Source of the DNA: JASFBA01 sp034433695
GTDB lineage: Bacteria; Chloroflexota; Chloroflexia; DTKN01
NCBI GenBank assembly: GCA_034433695.1
Contig: DAOUAK010000113.1
Location: 1-32,697 of the forward strand
Reading direction: 5' to 3'
Length of the DNA: 32,697 nucleotides
Shown: positions 5,800 to 15,739 of the stretch, piece after piece
How positions within the stretch are numbered: position 1 is the stretch's first letter
How the letters are laid out: each line of letters opens with the position of its first letter
Translations under genes and position numbers: made by a program
Notes under the pieces: generated by a model
Seen by the model: the letters and a program-made list of their open reading frames with translations, nothing else
Databases searched by the model: none
What the model was told of the DNA's origin: nothing

Positions 5800-8013
5800 A
5801 TGGACGAACCGCTCGAACCACAGGCCGTCGTCGGCGTGGATGTCGGCGGCACCTTCACCGACTTTGTGCTCCTGGAAGGCAGCCGGATGCGCATCTGGAA
5901 GTGCTCGACCACGCCGGCCGACCAGACGCAGGCCATCGCTTCCGGCCTGGCCGAATTGGGAATCCGAAGGGCCGTCATCGTCCACGGGACGACCCTCGCC
6001 ACCAATGCGCTCCTGGAACGCCGGGGAGCGCGTACTGCCCTGCTGACCACCGCCGGTTTCGCCGATGTGCTGGCCATCGGCCGGCAGAACCGTCCACACC
6101 TGTACCGTCTGGGTCAGGAGCGGGAGCCTCCCCTGGTACCGGACGGATGGCGGAGGGAAGTCGCGGAACGGCTGGACGCCGCGGGGAAAGTGCTCATCCC
6201 GCTGGACGAGGAGGCGGTGGATGAGGTGGTCGGCCGGCTGGTTTCCGAAGGGGTAGAGAGTCTGGCCATCGTCTTCCTCTTTTCCTTCCGCAACCCCGTC
6301 CACGAACGACGTGCCGCCGAGCGCATCCGTGCCCGCTATCCCCATCTCACCCTCTCGCTCAGCAGCGAGGTTCTCCCCGAGTACCGGGAATGCGAGCGTA
6401 TGGTGACCACCGTGGTGAACGCCTATGTGAGCCCGCTGGTAGGAAGATATATGGAACGGCTGGCCCAGGTTCTGCCCGGGGGACATATCCGGGTGATGCA
6501 GTCGAATGGAGGAGTCATTGGCCCCCGCCAGGCGGCAGCCCAGGCGGCCCGCCTGGTGCTCAGCGGGCCGGCCGGCGGGGTAGTGGGCGCCTTTTTCATC
6601 GCCAAGGAATCTCAGCCCGACTCCTCCCTTCCTCCACACATCATCACCCTGGACATGGGCGGCACCAGCACCGATGTCGCCCTCTGCCCGGGCACCATCC
6701 CGTATACCCCGGAAAACACTGTGGCCGGACTTCCCCTGCGTCTGCCGGCCGTAGACGTCCACACCGTCGGCGCAGGGGGAGGCAGCATCGCCTGGGTGGA
6801 TGCCGCCGGGGTGCTCCATGTCGGCCCCCAGAGTGCGGGGGCTGTCCCCGGCCCGGTCTGCTACCGTCGGGGTGGCCAGATACCCACCGTCACCGATGCT
6901 CACCTGGTACTGGGGCGGTTGCATCCGGCCTACTTCCTGGGAGGCCGGGGGGACATTTCTCTGGACCTTCCGGCAGCCCGCTCGGCCCTGGCCCGATTAG
7001 GACAGACGCTGGGTGGCCTTACCCCCGAGGAAGCAGCACTGGGGGTCATCCAAGTAGCCAACGCCACGATGGAGCGGGCCCTGCGCTACGTTTCGGTGGA
7101 GCGCGGCTATGACCCTCGCCGCTTTGCCCTTCTGCCGTTCGGAGGGGCCGGCCCGCTCCACGCCTGTGCCCTGGCCGAAGCGCTGAGCATTCCTCTGATC
7201 CTCGTTCCTCCCCACCCGGGTGTCCTGAGTGCGCTCGGCCTGCTCGTCGCTGATGTGACCTGCGATGCTTCCCGTTCCGTCCTGGGCAACGCCGAGGAAT
7301 GGCTTGCCGAACCCGGACCGCTGGCCGCCGTTCTGGAGGAACTTGCCGAGCAGGTGCGAGCAACGCTACGGGCGGAAAGTTTCCCTAATCCCAACCTTGA
7401 GGCTGCCCTGGACCTGCGGTATCGGGGACAGTCGTATGAACTCACGGTGCCGCTTTCCCTGCCCCCGACCAAGGCCCAGGCTCTGGAAGACTTTCACGCC
7501 GCCCACCGGCAGCGCTACGGCTATTCCATGCCCACAGAGGCGGTCGAGGTGGTCACGGTACGGGTGCGGGGCATCGGTCCGGTTCCGCGGCCGGCCCTGC
7601 CGCGTGCTCCCAGGGAGACGGACGATGCCACCCCAGCCCTCTTAGGGCTTCAACCGGTGTGGTTCCGGCCCGATGGGCCGACCGCAACTCCCGCTTACGA
7701 CCGTTCTCGGCTGCGGCCGGGGAACCACTTTCGCGGGCCGGCCATCGTCTTTCAGTACGATACCACCATCCTGGTGCACCCCGGCTGGGAGGCCGAGGTA
7801 GATGAATGGGGAAACATCAGGATGACGAGGACGGACTCCGGACCATGGTCAACGCTCCCTTTGACCCGATCGCGCTGGAAGTCTACCGTCACCGGTTTTC
7901 CGGCATTGCCGAGGAAATGGGAGGAACGCTGCGGCGCACGGCCTACTCTCCCAACATCAAGGAACGGCTGGACTTTTCCTGTGCCGTTTTCGATGCCGGA
8001 GGCCGGCTGGTAG
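5800..8013 (+). CDS. hyuA: Hydantoinase/oxoprolinase family protein, subunit A (ATP-binding)
   Basis: The ASKHA-fold ATPase subunit of the hydantoinase/5-oxoprolinase/acetone-carboxylase-like group. Motifs: GVDVGGTFTD (12-21, phosphate loop), HGTTLATNALLER, SNGGVIGP, LSGPAGGVVGA, LDMGGTSTDVA and VGAGGGS; the C-terminal domain contains LDLRYRGQSYEL. The substrate (hydantoin, 5-oxoproline or a ketone) cannot be read from the sequence. ATG 5800 is chosen because upstream in-frame codons lie inside the promoter and the divergent gene. Recognisable family sequence ends at about residue 673 (VDEWGNI). The remaining 64 residues are translated from DNA that also encodes the hyuB N-terminus in another frame, so the 737-residue protein has an unusual tail. 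This could be a lost stop codon, a sequencing indel or a real extension. Confidence 0.88.
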   Translation: MDEPLEPQAVVGVDVGGTFTDFVLLEGSRMRIWKCSTTPADQTQAIASGLAELGIRRAVIVHGTTLATNALLERRGARTALLTTAGFADVLAIGRQNRPHLYRLGQEREPPLVPDGWRREVAERLDAAGKVLIPLDEEAVDEVVGRLVSEGVESLAIVFLFSFRNPVHERRAAERIRARYPHLTLSLSSEVLPEYRECERMVTTVVNAYVSPLVGRYMERLAQVLPGGHIRVMQSNGGVIGPRQAAAQAARLVLSGPAGGVVGAFFIAKESQPDSSLPPHIITLDMGGTSTDVALCPGTIPYTPENTVAGLPLRLPAVDVHTVGAGGGSIAWVDAAGVLHVGPQSAGAVPGPVCYRRGGQIPTVTDAHLVLGRLHPAYFLGGRGDISLDLPAARSALARLGQTLGGLTPEEAALGVIQVANATMERALRYVSVERGYDPRRFALLPFGGAGPLHACALAEALSIPLILVPPHPGVLSALGLLVADVTCDASRSVLGNAEEWLAEPGPLAAVLEELAEQVRATLRAESFPNPNLEAALDLRYRGQSYELTVPLSLPPTKAQALEDFHAAHRQRYGYSMPTEAVEVVTVRVRGIGPVPRPALPRAPRETDDATPALLGLQPVWFRPDGPTATPAYDRSRLRPGNHFRGPAIVFQYDTTILVHPGWEAEVDEWGNIRMTRTDSGPWSTLPLTRSRWKSTVTGFPALPRKWEERCGARPTLPTSRNGWTFPVPFSMPEAGW

Positions 8014-9428
8014 CCCAGGCCGCCCACATCCCAGTACACCTGGGAGCCATGCCAGCCAGCGTGGCGGCCGTTTTGCGCGCTTTTTCCACCTGGTCTCCCG
8101 GCGACCTGGTCATGCTGAACGATCCCTACGAGGGAGGGACCCACCTGCCCGACATCACGATGGTCTCCCCGGTCTTTATCGGAGGGACATATCCCGACTT
8201 TTTCGTAGCCAGTCGTGCCCATCACGCGGACGTCGGGGGGATGACACCGGGTTCACTCCCTCTTTCAACCGAAATCTACCAGGAGGGCCTGATTATCCCT
8301 CCGGTGCGCCTTTACGAAGCCGGCCGGCCCAATGAGGACCTCCTGCGGCTATTTTTACGAAATGTTCGCACTCCGGAGGAACGGCGCGGTGACCTGGCCG
8401 CCCAACGGGCCGCTCATGCTATCGGAGAACAACGGCTTCAGGAACTGGCCGCAGCCTGCGGCCGTGAGGAGGTCCTGGCCTACGCCGGGCACCTTCAGAC
8501 CTACAGCGAACGGCTCACCCGGACCATCCTTGCCACCTGGCCGAAGGGGACGTATGCCGCCGAGGATGTCCTGGAGTGGGTGGAAGGGGAACGGGTCACG
8601 CTAGTGCCCATCCGGGTCAGTATACACCTTTCGGCCGAGGAGGTCGTCTTTGATTTCGGTGAGACATCCCCTCAGATACCGGGCGCGTTCAATACGGTCC
8701 TGAGCATCACCCAGTCGGCCTGCTGGTATGTATTTCGTTGCCTGATAGGCGATCAAGTCCCGATCAACGCCGGGTGTTTTGCTCCGGTGCGGGTCGTTGC
8801 CCCGGAAGGTTCGCTGGTCCATGCCCTTCCTCCGGCCCCCATAGCCGCCGGAAATGTGGAGACCTCACAGCGCATCGTGGATGTCCTCCTCCGGGCACTG
8901 GCCCAGGCCCTGCCGGATCGGATTCCGGCGGCCAGTCAGGGAACGATGAACAACGTGACCGTCGGCGGGCGACGCCCGGACGGGACGGCCTTTGTCTACT
9001 ACGAGACGATCGGCGGCGGTATGGGAGGGGGACCGGAGGGAGAGGGCCTGAGCGGGGTGCATACCCACATGACGAACACCCTCAACACACCGGTAGAGGC
9101 GCTGGAGACGGCCTATCCTTTCCGGGTGGTACGCTATGCCCTGCGGCGGGGAAGTGGAGGACACGGGCGGCATCGGGGAGGAGATGGCATCATCCGGGAG
9201 TATGAATTCCTTTCCCCCTGTGTCGTTACCGTGCTCAGCGGCCGGCGGGTTACCGCACCCTGGGGGTTGGCCGGCGGAGAAGACGGAGCCCCGGGACGCA
9301 ACCTGCTTTTCCACACCGATGGGAGCGAAGAGGAGTTGCCACCCCAGTTTACCCGTCGGATGCTTGCCGGGGAACGTCTACGGATCGAAACGCCCGGTGG
9401 AGGAGGGTGGGGGAGCAGGGGGGAATAG
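7845..9428 (+). CDS. hyuB: Hydantoinase/oxoprolinase family protein, subunit B
   Basis: The 527-residue HyuB-type subunit that works with HyuA in ATP-dependent opening of hydantoin/oxoproline-type rings or related carboxylation. Family hallmarks: DPIALEVYRHRFSGIAEEMG at the N-terminus, TAYSPNIKERLDFSCAVFD, LNDPYEGGTHLPDITMVSPV, RAHHADVGG, NNVTVGG and the C-terminal EFLSPCVVTVLSGRR. ATG 7845 fits the family N-terminus; the frame is closed just upstream by TGA at 7803-7805. The ribosome binding site is weak (GAGG, far from the ATG), so translation is probably coupled to hyuA, with which it shares about 170 bases in a different frame. Its TAG stop (9426-9428) is one end of a palindrome shared with convergent rpsU. 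Confidence 0.9.
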   Translation: MVNAPFDPIALEVYRHRFSGIAEEMGGTLRRTAYSPNIKERLDFSCAVFDAGGRLVAQAAHIPVHLGAMPASVAAVLRAFSTWSPGDLVMLNDPYEGGTHLPDITMVSPVFIGGTYPDFFVASRAHHADVGGMTPGSLPLSTEIYQEGLIIPPVRLYEAGRPNEDLLRLFLRNVRTPEERRGDLAAQRAAHAIGEQRLQELAAACGREEVLAYAGHLQTYSERLTRTILATWPKGTYAAEDVLEWVEGERVTLVPIRVSIHLSAEEVVFDFGETSPQIPGAFNTVLSITQSACWYVFRCLIGDQVPINAGCFAPVRVVAPEGSLVHALPPAPIAAGNVETSQRIVDVLLRALAQALPDRIPAASQGTMNNVTVGGRRPDGTAFVYYETIGGGMGGGPEGEGLSGVHTHMTNTLNTPVEALETAYPFRVVRYALRRGSGGHGRHRGGDGIIREYEFLSPCVVTVLSGRRVTAPWGLAGGEDGAPGRNLLFHTDGSEEELPPQFTRRMLAGERLRIETPGGGGWGSRGE

Positions 9429-9458
9429 GGACGCATTCACAGTGCGTCCCTACTCCCC
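9420..9458. terminator. Palindrome spanning both stop codons of hyuB and rpsU
   Basis: TAGGGACGCA (9426-9435), a seven-base loop, then TGCGTCCCTA (9443-9452) form a perfect 10-bp stem, extended by four more pairs beyond one mismatch. The left TAG is the hyuB stop and the right CTA is the rpsU stop on the other strand. It can fold in both transcripts and may end both, but there is no T-tract. It belongs to the same palindrome family as 11730-11854, 15717-15739, 26388-26554 and 32354-32381. Confidence 0.65.
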
Positions 9459-9677
9459 GCGCCGGGCCAGGCGGGCCTCGCGTTGCTTCAAGCGCAATTC
9501 ACGCTGACGGCGCCGGCGCTCGGCTTTGCGCTGTTTTTCGCGCATAAATTCCCCTTTGGAGACAAAGAAACGCTTGCGCCGGTGGTCACGCAACTGGCCG
9601 CTTTCGTTCAGTTCGCGGCGAAAGCGCCGAAGGAGTTCTTCCAGTCCTCCGGTGCTCTCACGTTCGGCACGAGCCAT
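9450..9677 (-). CDS. rpsU: Ribosomal protein bS21
   Basis: A 75-residue, very basic small-subunit protein that helps the 30S subunit select mRNA at initiation. Typical features are ESTGGLEELLRRFRRELNESG, the RDHRRKRFFVSKGEFMREK segment, and an Arg/Lys-rich C-terminal tail ending in RRGE. It is the last gene of the S1-bL35-IF-1-bS21 series, 69 bases after infA. GGGGGTG lies about nine bases before the ATG. Its TAG stop lies in the palindrome shared with hyuB. Confidence 0.93.
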   Translation of the reverse strand: MARAERESTGGLEELLRRFRRELNESGQLRDHRRKRFFVSKGEFMREKQRKAERRRRQRELRLKQREARLARRGE

Positions 9678-9746
9678 CCTGTGTTCACCCCCTTTCGTGT
9701 GTTCTATGGCAAATCGGGCTGCCCCGAGATTGTCCTGCGGTCCATC

Positions 9747-10010
9747 TCATGCCGGCTCGCCCCCCGGCTTCTTATAACGGAAGGTGATACGGCCCCGGCT
9801 CAGGTCATAGGGGGAAAGTTCCACCTTGACCCAGTCGCCCAGAAGGACGCGGATATAGTGTTGCCGCATACGGCCGGAAAGGTGGGCCAGGACGGTATGG
9901 CCGCCCTCCAGGGCCACGCGGAAGGTGGCGTTGGGCAGGCATTCGATCACCCGGCCTTCCACTTCGATCATGCTTTCCTTGACCTTGCCGGCCGTCTTCT
10001 TCTTGGGCAC
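9747..10010 (-). CDS. infA: Translation initiation factor IF-1
   Basis: An 87-residue single OB-fold protein that binds the ribosomal A site during initiation. The core IEVEGRVIECLPNATFRV, the HTVLAHLSGRMRQHYIRVL segment and the VELSPYDLSRGRITFRYK segment are unmistakable. The best start is GTG 10010, seven bases after GGAGG (10018-10022). This gives a basic N-terminal extension (VPKKKTAGKVKES) before the usual family start and makes the protein longer than the common 72 residues. A longer frame reaches 10073 but overlaps rpmI. The gene starts 16 bases after rpmI ends. A bacterial infA usually sits in the spc/alpha ribosomal cluster, so its place next to S1 and bS21 is uncommon; a second copy elsewhere is possible. 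Confidence 0.92.
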   Translation of the reverse strand: MPKKKTAGKVKESMIEVEGRVIECLPNATFRVALEGGHTVLAHLSGRMRQHYIRVLLGDWVKVELSPYDLSRGRITFRYKKPGGEPA

Positions 10011-10026
10011 GCTTCGTCCTCCACCG

Positions 10027-10236
10027 TCAGGACCCGCCGTAGGGCAGGCCACGCCGCACCCGTTTCCGCTCACAGGGAGCCAGCGCCACCATCGTATCGA
10101 ACTGCCGGCGGGTACGGGCCGGCTTCTTCCGCCGCAGGTGGCTCCGCAGCCCCTTCATCCGCAGAATCTTGCCGGTCCCGGTGATCTTGAAACGCTTTTT
10201 CGTACCCCGATGGGTCTTGAGTTTATATTTGCCCAC
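10027..10236 (-). CDS. rpmI: Ribosomal protein bL35
   Basis: 69 residues, extremely basic, with the family signature KLKTHRGTKKRFKITGTGKI followed by LRMKGLRSHLRRKKPARTRR. The start is GTG at 10236 with AAGGAG about six bases before it. In most bacteria rpmI lies between infC and rplT; here it follows the S1-like gene by 33 bases and precedes infA by 16. The C-terminal part (FDTMVALAPCERKRVRRGLPYGGS) is slightly longer than usual, but its pattern agrees with bL35. Confidence 0.92.
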   Translation of the reverse strand: MGKYKLKTHRGTKKRFKITGTGKILRMKGLRSHLRRKKPARTRRQFDTMVALAPCERKRVRRGLPYGGS

Positions 10237-10269
10237 CTCTGTCTCCTTATGATGTCTCCTCGGGAGAAG

Positions 10270-11484
10270 TCATCTCCTGTCTTCTTCCGGGTATACTTCG
10301 GGGGTCGCCCGTTTTTCGGCAGTCCCCTCCGACTCCTTTCCTTTCGTATGAATGCGGCGGGCCCGCCATTCCTCGAATTCCTCGGGCGTCACCCGTCTGT
10401 AACTGAGGCCCAGCCGGCGGCGGGTGGAATCGATCCGAATGACCCGCAGGGGCAGGACTTCACCCTCCTCGAGTACGTCCCGCGGATTTCCCACCTTTTC
10501 CTCGCCCAATTCGGAGATGTGCACCAGGCCCTCGACGCCCGGCTCGACCTCGATAAAGGCCCCATAACTCACGATGCGGGTCACCCGACCGTCAACCAGT
10601 TGTCCCAGGGTATACCGTTCCTCGATGCGCTCCCAGGGGTCGCCCCCGGTCTGGCGCAGGCTCAGGCTCACGCGCTTGCGCTCCCGGTCGACCCGGATGA
10701 CGCGCACCTCGACCTCATCCCCCACTTTCAGCATCGTGTGGGGGTCCTCCACCCGGGTCCAGGAGAGTTCGGAGATATGGATCAAGCCCTCGACACCGTT
10801 GATGTCCACAAAGACCCCAAACTCCTGGATGCTGCTGACCCGGCCGCGGACCACCTGGTCTTCCTGGAGTTCCTCCAACAGGCGTTCCTGCTGTTGTTCG
10901 CGCCATTCCCGGAAGGCGGTCCGTTCGGAGAGGACCAGCCGGTTGCGCTGCTGGTCCACCTCGATCACCCGCAGTCCCAGTTGCCGGCCGACCATCTCGG
11001 CCAACCGTCGGTTTCGCTCTTCCGGGGGGAGCGAGCGGGGGAATCCGGTCAGATGCGAGGTGGGGACAAAGCCACGCAGCCGACCAAAGTCCACCAGGAG
11101 TCCACCCCGGTTGTACCCGCTGACCCGGCCCTCCCAGATTTCCTGGCTCTCCAGCAGGGCCTGGGCCCGATCCCAGTCGATCTGCACCAGTCCCCGGGTG
11201 ATGGAGACGATGGTTTTCCCCTCGTTGTCTTCCGGATTGACCACATAGACGGGGATTTCCATCCCCACGGCCAGTTGGTCCCGCAGTTGGGGGTCCATAC
11301 GCTCCAGTTCCCGTGCGGGCACAAAGCCCTCCCGCTTGGCTCGGATGTCCAGTACCACCTGATTGGGGGAAATCGAGAGGATCACTCCCCGGCGGATCTC
11401 GCCCTTCCGCGGGGGGGCGTAGGCCTGGCTGGCCAGCAACTCTTCCATGGAAATCTGGCCTTCATCTGCTATACTTTCCGACAT
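10270..11484 (-). CDS. rpsA: Ribosomal protein S1-like protein with four S1 domains
   Basis: 404 residues with four S1 RNA-binding (OB-fold) repeats at about 28-96, 116-186, 210-276 and 295-365. The last two are the most canonical (EFGVFVDINGVEGLIHISEL; SYGAFIEVEPGVEGLVHISEL). The first is the divergent type that docks on the ribosome in S1 proteins (VVLDIRAKREGFVPARELER). E. coli S1 has six domains; the four-domain form is common outside Proteobacteria. It binds mRNA and the 30S subunit during initiation. The C-terminal 40 residues are charged and disordered. ATG follows GGAGG. It is the first gene of the operon with rpmI, infA and rpsU, behind a leader of about 180 bases that contains a terminator hairpin. 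Confidence 0.88.
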   Translation of the reverse strand: MSESIADEGQISMEELLASQAYAPPRKGEIRRGVILSISPNQVVLDIRAKREGFVPARELERMDPQLRDQLAVGMEIPVYVVNPEDNEGKTIVSITRGLVQIDWDRAQALLESQEIWEGRVSGYNRGGLLVDFGRLRGFVPTSHLTGFPRSLPPEERNRRLAEMVGRQLGLRVIEVDQQRNRLVLSERTAFREWREQQQERLLEELQEDQVVRGRVSSIQEFGVFVDINGVEGLIHISELSWTRVEDPHTMLKVGDEVEVRVIRVDRERKRVSLSLRQTGGDPWERIEERYTLGQLVDGRVTRIVSYGAFIEVEPGVEGLVHISELGEEKVGNPRDVLEEGEVLPLRVIRIDSTRRRLGLSYRRVTPEEFEEWRARRIHTKGKESEGTAEKRATPEVYPEEDRR

Positions 11485-11660
11485 ACCGTTGGTCCTCCAG
11501 GATATTATCAGAAAAAGGCCGGCCCCAGGTGTAAAGAGGGCCGACCGCTAGCCATCCAAACAAAGCCGCTGCCTGGCCTTGCTCCAGCAGTCGCACCACT
11601 TCGGCTGCCCAGTCCTGGTAGGGCAACACCTCCTGCTGCGCTCGACTCGCCGGTCCTCAT
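11462..11660 (-). other. Possible leader-peptide frames overlapping the attenuator
   Basis: Two open frames run through the hairpin. The first starts at ATG 11660, about three bases after the predicted transcription start. It encodes a 50-residue Gly/Ala/Ser-rich peptide and stops at TGA 11510-11508, right after the T-tract. The second starts at GTG 11629, overlapping its own AGGAGG, and encodes 55 residues that look more protein-like (QDWAAEVVRLLEQGQAAALF). It ends at 11462 inside the S1 gene. Either could couple translation to transcription through the terminator. Neither matches a known family by eye, and they may be chance. Confidence 0.3.
11512..11546 (-). terminator. Intrinsic terminator (attenuator candidate) in the S1-operon leader
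   Basis: On the minus strand GGTCGGCCC (11546-11538) pairs with GGGCCGGCC (11525-11517) in a 9-bp GC-rich stem with one G-U pair and a 12-base loop, followed at once by TTTTT (11516-11512). It lies between the promoter and the S1 start, 27 bases before the ATG. If it terminates, it must be overcome for the operon to be made, as in an attenuator. Confidence 0.65.
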
Positions 11661-11669
11661 CGAGTTTTC

Positions 11670-11698
11670 ATTATACCCAATTTCACGGGTTTCGTCAA
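11670..11698 (-). promoter_or_regulatory. Promoter of the S1-bL35-IF-1-bS21 operon
   Basis: On the minus strand TTGACG (11698-11693), a 17-base spacer and a perfect TATAAT (11675-11670). The predicted start is near 11663, about 180 bases before the S1 ATG. Confidence 0.8.
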
Positions 11699-11729
11699 AT
11701 TCAACACCACAGGGGCGTGTCCCAAATTT

Positions 11730-11854
11730 CAAGGGCAACGCAACCCACGTCGCCCTTGGGGCGACACATGCGTCGCCTCCAGTACGGGTGAGGCACGCCT
11801 CGCACCCAGTACGGGCGAGGCATGCCTCACCCCTACCGCCTGCTGCGGGTAGGC
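11730..11854. repeat. Cluster of palindromes and 27-bp direct repeats
   Basis: Consecutive hairpins fill this part of the gap between ppdk and the S1 promoter. CAAGGGC pairs with GCCCTTG (11730-11758); GGCGAC pairs with GTCGCC (11760-11777). Two units, both beginning CCAGTACGGG at 11779 and 11806 (27-base period), each fold GGG-GAGGC onto GCCTC-CCC. A further stem is CCTACCGC with GCGGGTAGG (11832-11854). The arms differ between units but keep pairing. No gene is supported here. One or more stems may act as the ppdk terminator, but no T-run is seen. Confidence 0.65.
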
Positions 11855-11907
11855 CGCCTGATGATTTCTCCGACTTTGCCACGCAAAACCCACCCAACCT
11901 CCAACCC

Positions 11908-14838
<2,931 letters not shown>

Positions 14839-14867
14839 TGCCTCAACCTCCATAGATGACTTCACGG

Positions 14868-14912
14868 CAAAAGGTACTCGAGCCCAAAGGGCACAAAGTG
14901 CTCTAAGGAATT
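14868..14912. repeat. Dispersed repeat in the ppdk leader
   Basis: The stretch contains TTCACGGCAAAAGG, CCCAAAGGGCACAAAG and TGCTCTAAGGAATT. It resembles the widespread bacterial GCAAAGGCGCAAAG-type intergenic repeats and shares AGTGCTCTAAGGAA (12 of 14) with the arms of the inverted repeat at 2709-2791. It lies inside the predicted ppdk 5' leader. Confidence 0.45.
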
Positions 14913-14940
14913 CTCAAAGCTTGCACGGTACTAAAGATAT

Positions 14941-14969
14941 ATCATACCCCCGATAAACAGATTTGTCAA
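14941..14969 (-). promoter_or_regulatory. Promoter of ppdK
   Basis: On the minus strand TTGACA (14969-14964), a 17-base spacer and TATGAT (14946-14941). The predicted start is near 14934, with a leader of about 95 bases that carries the dispersed repeat. Confidence 0.8.
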
Positions 14970-15017
14970 AAACGCCACTTCCCGATTAAGTGGCCCCGCC
15001 CGCCCCGGCGCAGGGGA

Positions 15018-15047
15018 CTGAGAGAATTCCCCCGGGTGTGGTATAAT
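15018..15047 (+). promoter_or_regulatory. Extended -10 promoter of maf
   Basis: A perfect TATAAT (15042-15047) preceded by TGG, with a weak -35 (CTGAGA, 15018-15023, spacer 18). The predicted start is near 15054, about 33 bases before ATG 15087. Confidence 0.65.
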
Positions 15048-15086
15048 AGACCACAGCGCGGATACCTTAAAGGACAAAGGGTTACC

Positions 15087-15719
15087 ATGGCAACCCTTAA
15101 CCTGGTTCTGGCCTCCAACTCCCCACGTCGGCAGGAACTCCTGGGCGTGCTGGGGCAGCCCTTTTCCGTTCGCGTGGCCGCCGTGGATGAAAGTGTCCAT
15201 CCCGGCGAGACGCCGGCGGCGATGGTGGTCCGGCTGGCCCGGGAAAAGGCCCTGGCCGTCCCTCTGGCCGCCGACGAACTCCTGATCGCGGCCGACACTA
15301 CGGTGGAGTTGGAGGGAGAAAATCTGGGCAAGCCGGCCGACCGGGAGGAGGCCCGACAGATGCTCCTGCGGCTGCGCGGCCGGCCCCACCGCGTCCATAC
15401 GGCCATCGCCCTGCGCCGGGGCGAGGAAATCGAGGTGCAGGTGGTCACCACCCAGGTCTGGATGCGGTCCTACGGGGAAGAGGAACTGGAGGCGTATCTG
15501 GCTTCGGGACAGGCGGAGGACAAGGCCGGCGCCTACGGGATCCAGGATGAGCCGTTCTCCCCGGTAGAGCGGCTCGAAGGCTGTTATATGAACGTCGTGG
15601 GACTTCCACTCTGCCACTTGGCCCAGGAACTTTTACACCGGGGAGTCCCCATCCCCCATCTCCCTCCCGCCTATTGCCGGAGCGTCCTGGGCTACCCGTG
15701 CCCGGTGGCGCTATGGTAG
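15087..15719 (+). CDS. maf: Maf-family nucleoside triphosphate pyrophosphatase
   Basis: 210 residues. Maf proteins hydrolyse non-canonical or dT/U-type NTPs to NMP and PPi (house-cleaning, possibly septum-related). Motifs: LASNSPRRQELLGVLG (substrate loop), ESVHPGETP, ADTTVELEGENLGKPADREEARQML (split here only by usual family variation), and the C-terminal EAYLASGQAEDKAGAYGIQ with the catalytic acidic region. ATG 15087 is chosen because the promoter ends at 15047 and AAAGGG precedes it; the longer frame would start inside the -10 box. The last 15 residues (AYCRSVLGYPCPVALW) extend beyond the usual end. The TAG stop is in a short palindrome shared with the convergent ASCH gene. Confidence 0.92.
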   Translation: MATLNLVLASNSPRRQELLGVLGQPFSVRVAAVDESVHPGETPAAMVVRLAREKALAVPLAADELLIAADTTVELEGENLGKPADREEARQMLLRLRGRPHRVHTAIALRRGEEIEVQVVTTQVWMRSYGEEELEAYLASGQAEDKAGAYGIQDEPFSPVERLEGCYMNVVGLPLCHLAQELLHRGVPIPHLPPAYCRSVLGYPCPVALW

Positions 15720-15739
15720 GGCGGGTTTCCGCCCGTCTA
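15717..15739. repeat. Short palindrome carrying the stops of maf and the ASCH gene
   Basis: GGGCGG (15719-15724), loop GTTT, CCGCCC (15729-15734). TAG at 15717 is the maf stop and CTA at 15737 is the ASCH stop on the other strand. The arrangement is the same as at hyuB/rpsU, with a shorter stem and a three-base bulge. Confidence 0.5.

Noticed and set aside
11508..11897. A 129-codon minus-strand protein over the palindrome cluster
   Set aside because: The upstream two thirds of the frame are only repeat DNA upstream of the promoter, so it cannot be expressed from it; only the part after 11660 is kept, as a possible leader peptide.
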